Below, one piece after another: positions 1 to 4,258 of a stretch of 5,325 nt of DNA. This DNA is from Betaproteobacteria bacterium HGW-Betaproteobacteria-20 (GTDB taxonomy: Bacteria; Pseudomonadota; Gammaproteobacteria; Burkholderiales; Methylophilaceae). A program made the translations under genes and the position numbers. Under the pieces are notes generated by a model that had not been told where the DNA came from, did not search any database, and saw only the letters and a program-made list of their open reading frames with translations. How positions within the stretch are numbered: the stretch's first letter is position 1; every line of letters starts with the position of its first letter. The stretch spans positions 1 to 5,325 of the forward strand of contig PHCL01000117.1 in the NCBI GenBank assembly GCA_002842195.1, read 5' to 3'.

Positions 1-959
1 CATTGTTATGCAATGATTGCCATAAGAGTGACGATAAACATAAGGGTAATTTTGGTGAGAAGTGCGAAACTTGCCATACTGAAAAAGACTGGAAGATTGC
101 ATCCAAGTTTAATCATAATCGAGATACCAAGTATGCTTTACGCGACAAGCATCAAGCGACAAAATGTGTTGATTGCCATAAAGGTAAGCTATATGGTCAA
201 AACCTTAAAGCAGATTGCTATTCCTGCCATAAAAATGATGGTGATGTTAGGGGGCATAAAGGAAGATATGACCAGAAATGTGAAACTTGCCATATAGAAA
301 AAGAGTGGAAAAGTGTCACTAAATTTAATCATGATCGTGACACAAAGTATCGACTGCTATACAAGCATAAGGCAGTTAAGTGTGATTCATGCCATAAAGC
401 AAATCTTTATAAAGATAAAGTGAAGTCTACTTGTATATCTTGTCACAAGTCGGATGATAAGCACAAAGGGCAATTAGGTGATAAGTGCGAAGATTGTCAT
501 AATGAAAAGTCGTGGACGGAAGCAAAATTCGATCACAATAAATCTAAATTTCCGTTACTTGGAAAACATTACAAAGTAGAGTGTAAAAAATGCCACCTGA
601 CGCCTGCATTTAAAGACGTTAAAACCGAATGTGTCAGTTGTCATGTTAAAGATGATGTTCACAAATTACGTTTTGGTACACAGTGTGCAACTTGTCACAA
701 TGCGCGCGACTGGAAGATATGGGACTTTAACCATGATAAGGATACTAAATTTAAGTTGGATGGCGGCCACAAAGGTATCAGTTGTTATGAATGTCATAAA
801 ACGCCGTCTAAAGGCGTAAAGTTGGCGACACCTGTAGCGTGTGGCGATTGCCATTCATCAGATGATGTGCATGATGGTAATTTTGGACGACAATGTGAGC
901 GATGCCATGTTTCAAAATCGTGGTCAGAGTTGAAAGTAGGCGCTGGATTTTCTAGGTGA
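1..959 (+). CDS. Multiheme cytochrome c, C-terminal part (5' end outside window)
   Basis: The reading frame is open from the left edge to a TGA at 957-959, and no convincing start is visible, so this is the last 318 codons or so of a longer gene. It holds 14 CxxCH heme-attachment motifs (first Cys at visible residues 3, 21, 55, 72, 93, 127, 144, 162, 194, 210, 228, 261, 280, 298). They fall into a repeating three-heme module of 66-72 residues: CxxCH-SDDxHKG, then CExCH-xEKxW, then FNHxxDTKYxL-xxKH-xxxKCxxCH. Each module carries three further conserved His (DDxH, FNH, KH), about one per heme, which fits bis-His coordination. The protein is Lys/Asp rich and lacks a C-terminal anchor. Multiheme c cytochromes of this kind are periplasmic or surface electron carriers; the redox partner cannot be told. 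The last module stops after its second heme, with a short GAGFSR tail. Class is certain; exact family and role are not. Confidence 0.93.
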   Translation, partial: LLCNDCHKSDDKHKGNFGEKCETCHTEKDWKIASKFNHNRDTKYALRDKHQATKCVDCHKGKLYGQNLKADCYSCHKNDGDVRGHKGRYDQKCETCHIEKEWKSVTKFNHDRDTKYRLLYKHKAVKCDSCHKANLYKDKVKSTCISCHKSDDKHKGQLGDKCEDCHNEKSWTEAKFDHNKSKFPLLGKHYKVECKKCHLTPAFKDVKTECVSCHVKDDVHKLRFGTQCATCHNARDWKIWDFNHDKDTKFKLDGGHKGISCYECHKTPSKGVKLATPVACGDCHSSDDVHDGNFGRQCERCHVSKSWSELKVGAGFSR

Positions 960-985
960 TGCTAGATAGCTAATACTGAAAATGC

Positions 986-1007
986 ATGGCTTTTTTTACG
1001 GAGCCAT
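986..1007. terminator. Candidate bidirectional hairpin terminator between convergent genes
   Basis: ATGGCT (986-991) and AGCCAT (1002-1007) form a 6-bp stem with a 10-base loop. On the + strand it is followed by a T-rich run (1011-1020), and on the - strand by GCATTTT. It lies between the stop of the + strand cytochrome (959) and the stop of the - strand barrel gene (1037), where a shared terminator is expected. The stem is short and the T-tracts are interrupted, so the strength is uncertain. Confidence 0.4.
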
Positions 1008-1034
1008 ACGTTTAATTTTAAAGTGATTAGTGAA

Positions 1035-1823
1035 TTAGAAAATATAACCCAGCATTAAACCGCCGCCCCAGTCTGTGCTTGCATCAGAGTAGCCATGGGT
1101 AAGGTAGCTTTGTAATTTGTATGTGGTACTAAATTTATGGGTAAAAAAGGCTGTTACTTCACGCATTGGTTCAGAGTTGTTAATTGATGCTTGACGGTAA
1201 TCAGCCATAATACCCGTGCTGGATTTCTGGTTGAGTTTGTATGAAAGACCGCATGACCCAGACCATACATTATTTAGATTAATATCTTTAGGGTCCCCAG
1301 TCTTTTTATAGCCTATTCCCCCAAATAACGTGGCACTATTGTTAATGGGTTTGTATCCATCCAATGTGATTGTGTAATCATTTTCTCCTGTGCCTAATCC
1401 GTTAGTACTAGATGCGGTAGCAAATTTAACCTTACCGGTTATGTCCACGACTAATGGGTGTGACTCGCCTATATTGGCAATAGTCTGAGTTAAAGCAAAT
1501 ACAATGTCGCCTAAACCAGACTCGGTCATCCTTTTTCGGTTGGTGCTATTGCTAATTAGTGTTGCATCAGAGCCGACTACATCACCAGGGCCAGTAATTT
1601 GTAGCCATGGAACGGTTAACCTAATTGTTGTTAAGTCAGTTTCATATTTGCCTACAAAAGGAATGTAGGTAATATCTGTTGATTCTGATTGCCCATATTT
1701 TCCAGTACTGTAATCTGCCCCACTAGTGACACTGAATACGCCTTCAGCGAATGCTGGGGTTGAGGTGATGGGGGCGGATAAAGAAAGCATCGCAATGGCG
1801 ACAATATTTTTTTTGTTTTTCAT
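1035..1823 (-). CDS. Outer-membrane beta-barrel protein, Phenol_MetA_deg/'transporter'-like
   Basis: This encodes 262 aa from the preferred Met (codon 1821-1823), which starts a textbook signal peptide: MKNKK, a hydrophobic stretch, then TPAFA|EG with cleavage near residue 26. An upstream in-frame Met (1842-1844) would add seven residues, MKLEYYP, ahead of the signal; neither start has a good Shine-Dalgarno. The mature part alternates polar and hydrophobic residues with Gly/aromatic-rich turns, and it ends GGGLMLGYIF. The C-terminal Phe is the classic recognition signal for the BAM machinery. The segment SGLGDIVFALTQTI, then GKVKFATAS, then LGTGENDYT resembles the sGlGD...PTG...lGtG pattern I associate with PF13557 (Phenol_MetA_deg) barrels. 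Substrate is unknown, and the family's 'transporter' label is weakly supported. It is the last gene of the probable - strand operon, 69 bp after the DUF5666-like gene. Outer-membrane barrel is fairly secure; the Pfam assignment is from memory. Confidence 0.8.
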   Translation of the reverse strand: MKNKKNIVAIAMLSLSAPITSTPAFAEGVFSVTSGADYSTGKYGQSESTDITYIPFVGKYETDLTTIRLTVPWLQITGPGDVVGSDATLISNSTNRKRMTESGLGDIVFALTQTIANIGESHPLVVDITGKVKFATASSTNGLGTGENDYTITLDGYKPINNSATLFGGIGYKKTGDPKDINLNNVWSGSCGLSYKLNQKSSTGIMADYRQASINNSEPMREVTAFFTHKFSTTYKLQSYLTHGYSDASTDWGGGLMLGYIF

Positions 1824-1892
1824 AGGATAATATTCTAATTTCATAATAGAAAAAAACTATCGATATTGTAGTTTGTTAAAGAGACTACTCAA

Positions 1893-3200
1893 CTAATCGT
1901 GCCGTTCAGGGCTCTCAACCTTTTCCGCCTTCTCGACTTTCTCGACTTTCTCGACTTTCTCGACCTTCTCGACCTTCTCGACCTTCTCGACCTTCTCAGC
2001 TTTCTCGACCTTCTCAGCTTTCTCGGCTTTCTCAGCTTTCTCAGCTTTCTCAGCTTTCTCAGCTTTCTCGGCTTTCTCAGTATTGAGATTGTTTTTATCT
2101 TTCATGGGTGATGTGTCGCCAGTCTCTTGACCTAGCGATTTGTTTAGTGGCTTTGCATGTGATTCAAGGTGATTTTTATTCTCAATCTTAATAGGTTTGA
2201 GTTCAATTGAATCAGCAGTGAATTTACCCGAAGTCATTCTGCCTCGCACGATGATGACATTATCTGTTAGAGATTTTGTCGTTTTTGGGCCAAGAATTTT
2301 GGTTTTATTTGTCACATCAACGGTTTGGCCACTCACCACTATGCGTCCATTAGCATGATTTGCGCCTGCAATGCCTTGTAAGTGAAATACTTTTGTTTTT
2401 TGTAAGAGTTCACTTACCGGGCCTAGGGACATTTCCTTGACTTTGAGTGATTTCCCATCCCAAATACCACTCAGTTGTATATCGTTTGCTGTATTACCTA
2501 AAGATGATAAGCCTACAACTGCCGTACTGCTGAGGTAAAGTTTGTTGCCCTTGCGTGTAAGTTTCCCAATTGTTTGGGCTGTCGCTTGTGCTGAAGTTTG
2601 CTCTATTCTGCTAGCTTTTACGCTGCCATCAGCTAAGCGTAGACCACTGACATTGAGCCATTGCCCGACCTTTAAGCCCTGGAACTGAGCGTTATTAATT
2701 AAAACTTTCTGAGCCATGACTCTGAGTGTGCCATTGTTAATATTTAACTCAGTGATTGGCCCCGTGATTTGATGATAAACGCGAATTTCTTTTGCAATTA
2801 GAGATTGGCCACTTCCAGTAGCCTCCACTGCTACAACATGTCCAATTGCCAAGGCACTGCTACTAATCTTTTCTCCATCTAATTTGACTGGGGTGTCATT
2901 GTAATAATGCACCTCAAGACCATTCACGCATATGCTACCAAAACCAGTGATGATGCCAACAATACCTGTTCCGCCAAGGCCGTTATCTGCATTGATGCCA
3001 GTACCGCCAATACCTTGGTTAAATTTATCTCCCGTGCCGCCAATGCCGCCATCTTCTGCAGTTGCACCTGTGCCACCAATACCATGATTAAATTTATCCC
3101 CCGTGCCGCCAATGCCGCCATCTTCGCATGGGTTGGCGTGTGCTGCTAGCGTAACGCTAAGCAGAAACAATACAAGACTGCGAAGAATAAGTGTTTTCAT
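1893..3200 (-). CDS. Secreted DUF5666-like protein with GIGGTG repeats and EKA/EKV tail
   Basis: This encodes 435 aa from the Met at 3198-3200. That start is preferred because AGGT sits five bases upstream and it opens a clean signal peptide (MKTLILRSLVLFLLSVTLAAHA|NP). An in-frame Met at 3219-3221 would add seven residues and has no Shine-Dalgarno. Residues 26-79 hold four GIGGTG and one GLGGTG motifs every 11-12 residues. Residues 80-335 are beta-rich and contain recurring segments such as GIITGFGSICVNGLEVHY, ITGPITELNINNGTLRV and LQGIAGANHANGRIVVSGQTV, matching the small beta-barrel repeats I know as DUF5666, probably three or four copies. Residues 336-374 form a polar linker, and 375-428 are 18 EKA/EKV triplets, ending ESPERHD. 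No lipobox is seen; Cys25 and Cys91 could form a disulfide. It is 47 bp downstream of the DUF6502-like gene and is expected in the periplasm or outside. Molecular function is unknown. The tail looks like an insert-prone low-complexity extension. Confidence 0.85.
   Translation of the reverse strand: MKTLILRSLVLFLLSVTLAAHANPCEDGGIGGTGDKFNHGIGGTGATAEDGGIGGTGDKFNQGIGGTGINADNGLGGTGIVGIITGFGSICVNGLEVHYYNDTPVKLDGEKISSSALAIGHVVAVEATGSGQSLIAKEIRVYHQITGPITELNINNGTLRVMAQKVLINNAQFQGLKVGQWLNVSGLRLADGSVKASRIEQTSAQATAQTIGKLTRKGNKLYLSSTAVVGLSSLGNTANDIQLSGIWDGKSLKVKEMSLGPVSELLQKTKVFHLQGIAGANHANGRIVVSGQTVDVTNKTKILGPKTTKSLTDNVIIVRGRMTSGKFTADSIELKPIKIENKNHLESHAKPLNKSLGQETGDTSPMKDKNNLNTEKAEKAEKAEKAEKAEKAEKAEKVEKAEKVEKVEKVEKVEKVEKVEKVEKAEKVESPERHD
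1917..2078 (-). repeat. 9-bp in-frame minisatellite, 18 copies, encoding EKA/EKV
   Basis: There are eighteen uninterrupted 9-bp units, GAGAAAGCT or GAGAAGGTC and close variants on the coding strand. In protein order they read seven EKA, EKV, EKA, seven EKV, EKA, EKV. Units of the same type cluster together, as slippage or unequal crossover would produce. Because the unit is a multiple of three, copy-number change lengthens or shortens the protein tail without a frameshift. The coding strand is strongly purine-rich here. Confidence 0.95.
2988..3125 (-). repeat. Two tandem 69-bp repeats encoding Gly-rich 23-residue units
   Basis: Copy 1 (3057-3125) and copy 2 (2988-3056) each encode 23 residues of the form EDGGIGGTGDKFN(H/Q)GIGG and so on. 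The 36-bp blocks 3090-3125 and 3021-3056 differ at a single base, while the remaining parts are more diverged. A partial, diverged third unit (DNGLGGTG) follows. The protein-level period is 11-12 residues, two GIGGTG motifs per DNA repeat. Confidence 0.9.
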
Positions 3201-3205
3201 GTTTG

Positions 3206-3209
3206 ACCT
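3206..3209 (-). promoter_or_regulatory. Shine-Dalgarno of the DUF5666-like gene
   Basis: On the - strand AGGT lies five bases before the ATG at 3198-3200. The alternative upstream ATG (3219-3221) has nothing comparable, so this site decides the start. Confidence 0.55.
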
Positions 3210-3247
3210 ATGAATGCGCATATTGAATGTTCGATAATTGGTTTTAG

Positions 3248-4141
3248 TTAATCATTTTTAGGTGATTTTTTATGGTTTTCATACATTATTTTGTTTTGCT
3301 CGTCTTCTTTTGCATGATAAAAATAGAGCGCAAAAGTAAATCGCTGATTTGCTAGAGTCAAGTCTTTAGGTTTGGTTTGTAGCGCTAGAGCATGCTTATT
3401 GATTGCTTTTAAAGCGGCCATTCCATGATCCTCAGCTAACGCCTTGAGTTCTTGGATTTCTGCTGGTGTTAATTCATCATAGTAAACGCAGCGCTCTAGC
3501 ATTGGCGGTGTTTGGTTCGTGAGATTATGCGTAGTAGCCGCAATGTGATCATGAATATTTTGTTGGAAGAAATATAATTTTCCTTCAAAGCCAGTCGTTG
3601 GGATAAATGCTTCTGTGTTGAGGCAAACGCAGTCATTCTCGTCAATATTAACAACGCCAATCCTCAGCCATTCATCCAGTACGGGCCTTGCTCTAATATC
3701 TTTGCTCACTCTTGCTACAAGGCGCTCAAAGGAAATGTCCCCACCTTTACTGGCTAATCTTGGTAGTGGTCTTGGTTTTCCACTAACGTCTACGAAGTCT
3801 GCATGACCAACCCATAGACCGACTAATTGTGAGCCTAATGTGGATGCGTTAGATTGTGAGACAGTAGTCTTTGGTTCGTTACGCAAGCGGTGCACGTCTT
3901 TGCGATGCAGGCCAGTAAGTAAACTAATGCGGCTGTCTGTTTGCTCTCGATCTGCTAATTTAAAGTCCTCTTCCGCTACTTGAACAAACACAGACTTTAA
4001 TATTTCCAGCAGCATTTGGTAATTGACGTCTTGAGATAGCGCCAATCTCACGAGGGGCTTCAACACACGATGTAATGCAGCGTATACACGTTGCTGTATG
4101 GAGTTGTCGGATGATACTTCGGATTTATTTAGCATTAGCAT
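3248..4141 (-). CDS. DUF6502-like protein, possible DNA-binding regulator
   Basis: This encodes 297 aa from the Met at 4139-4141. Another Met follows two codons later, and an upstream in-frame Met at 4178-4180 would give 310 aa. I do not favour the longest form because its extra 13 codons contain a TATAAT box and it lacks a Shine-Dalgarno. The N-terminal half is helical: QRVYAALHRVLKPLVRLAL (16-34), then QMLLEILKSVFVQVAEEDF, then DSRISLLTGLHRKDVHRLR (69-87), which looks like a helix-turn-helix with LHRKDVHRLR as recognition helix. The rest, with RPVLDEWLRIGVV, FEGKLYFFQQNIHDHIAA and the charged C-terminus, matches what I recall of the DUF6502 family. There is no signal peptide, so it is probably cytoplasmic. 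It is the first gene of the - strand operon and is divergent from a multiheme cytochrome gene, so a role as local regulator is tempting but unproven. Confidence 0.8.
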   Translation of the reverse strand: MLMLNKSEVSSDNSIQQRVYAALHRVLKPLVRLALSQDVNYQMLLEILKSVFVQVAEEDFKLADREQTDSRISLLTGLHRKDVHRLRNEPKTTVSQSNASTLGSQLVGLWVGHADFVDVSGKPRPLPRLASKGGDISFERLVARVSKDIRARPVLDEWLRIGVVNIDENDCVCLNTEAFIPTTGFEGKLYFFQQNIHDHIAATTHNLTNQTPPMLERCVYYDELTPAEIQELKALAEDHGMAALKAINKHALALQTKPKDLTLANQRFTFALYFYHAKEDEQNKIMYENHKKSPKND

Positions 4142-4148
4142 AGGGGCA

Positions 4149-4177
4149 ATTATATAAGAATGTGGGGAATTTTTACA
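4149..4177 (-). promoter_or_regulatory. Candidate sigma-70 promoter for the three-gene operon
   Basis: On the - strand a perfect TATAAT (4149-4154) is preceded, 17 bp upstream, by TGTAAA (4172-4177), a three-of-six match to TTGACA. Transcription would begin near 4142, almost at the preferred Met (4139-4141), implying a leaderless or near-leaderless message. The -35 box is weak, so activation or another promoter is possible. Confidence 0.35.
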
Positions 4178-4185
4178 CATTTATG

Positions 4186-4214
4186 TTGACGTGTGAAATT
4201 ATCACACATATCAT
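4186..4214 (+). promoter_or_regulatory. Sigma-70 promoter of the second multiheme cytochrome gene
   Basis: The -35 box TTGACG (4186-4191) and the -10 box TATCAT (4209-4214) are separated by exactly 17 bp, and each matches consensus at five of six positions. The expected start is near 4221, leaving a 5' leader of about 38 bases before the ATG at 4259. Confidence 0.65.
4191..4207. promoter_or_regulatory. Operator-like palindrome in the promoter spacer
   Basis: GTGTGAAATTATCACAC has perfect 6-bp arms (GTGTGA/TCACAC) around a 5-bp centre. It covers the whole -35/-10 spacer of the rightward promoter, the usual place for a repressor site. It is also upstream of the leftward promoter. The halves resemble CRP half-sites (TGTGA/TCACA), but the central gap is five rather than six bases, so CRP itself is doubtful. 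The regulator is unknown. Confidence 0.6.
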
Positions 4215-4227
4215 ACGGTTGTCGATA

Positions 4228-4248
4228 AGGGGTGTCTATCACACCTTT
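4228..4248 (+). promoter_or_regulatory. Inverted repeat/hairpin in the 5' leader of the cytochrome gene
   Basis: GGTGT (4231-4235) and ACACC (4241-4245) pair around a 5-base loop, and G-T, G-T and A-T pairs can extend the stem outward to 4228/4248. It repeats the octamer TATCACAC of the upstream palindrome (4200-4207 and 4237-4244, 37 bp apart). It could therefore be a second, weaker operator half or an RNA hairpin just before the ribosome-binding site. Confidence 0.4.
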
Positions 4249-4254
4249 GGGGGA
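4249..4254 (+). promoter_or_regulatory. Shine-Dalgarno of the second multiheme cytochrome gene
   Basis: GGGGGA ends four bases before the ATG at 4259-4261. It supports this start over the internal Met at 4310, which would also give a signal peptide but has no ribosome-binding site. Confidence 0.6.
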
Positions 4255-4258
4255 TAAC

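Noticed and set aside
3..5. TTG as a start codon for the left cytochrome
   Set aside because: It sits one residue before a heme motif, with no signal peptide. The frame is open to the window edge, so the gene continues upstream.
1854..1874. Inverted repeat AAACTA/TAGTTT followed by a T-run on the - strand, in the gap between the DUF5666-like and barrel genes
   Set aside because: The stem has only one G-C pair, so it is too weak to call as a terminator or attenuator. It could still modulate read-through.
1899..2111. A Leu/Phe/Asp-rich reading frame on the + strand
   Set aside because: It is the antisense shadow of the EKA/EKV minisatellite; its repetitive pattern follows from the 9-bp unit.
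2907..3149. A + strand frame with several Cys and Ala-rich repeats
   Set aside because: It is antisense to the GIGGTG repeats, has no ribosome-binding site, and contains no CxxCH motifs.
4191..4207. CRP binding site
   Set aside because: TGTGA and TCACA are present, but the gap is five bases instead of the six that CRP needs. It is kept only as a palindrome for an unknown regulator.
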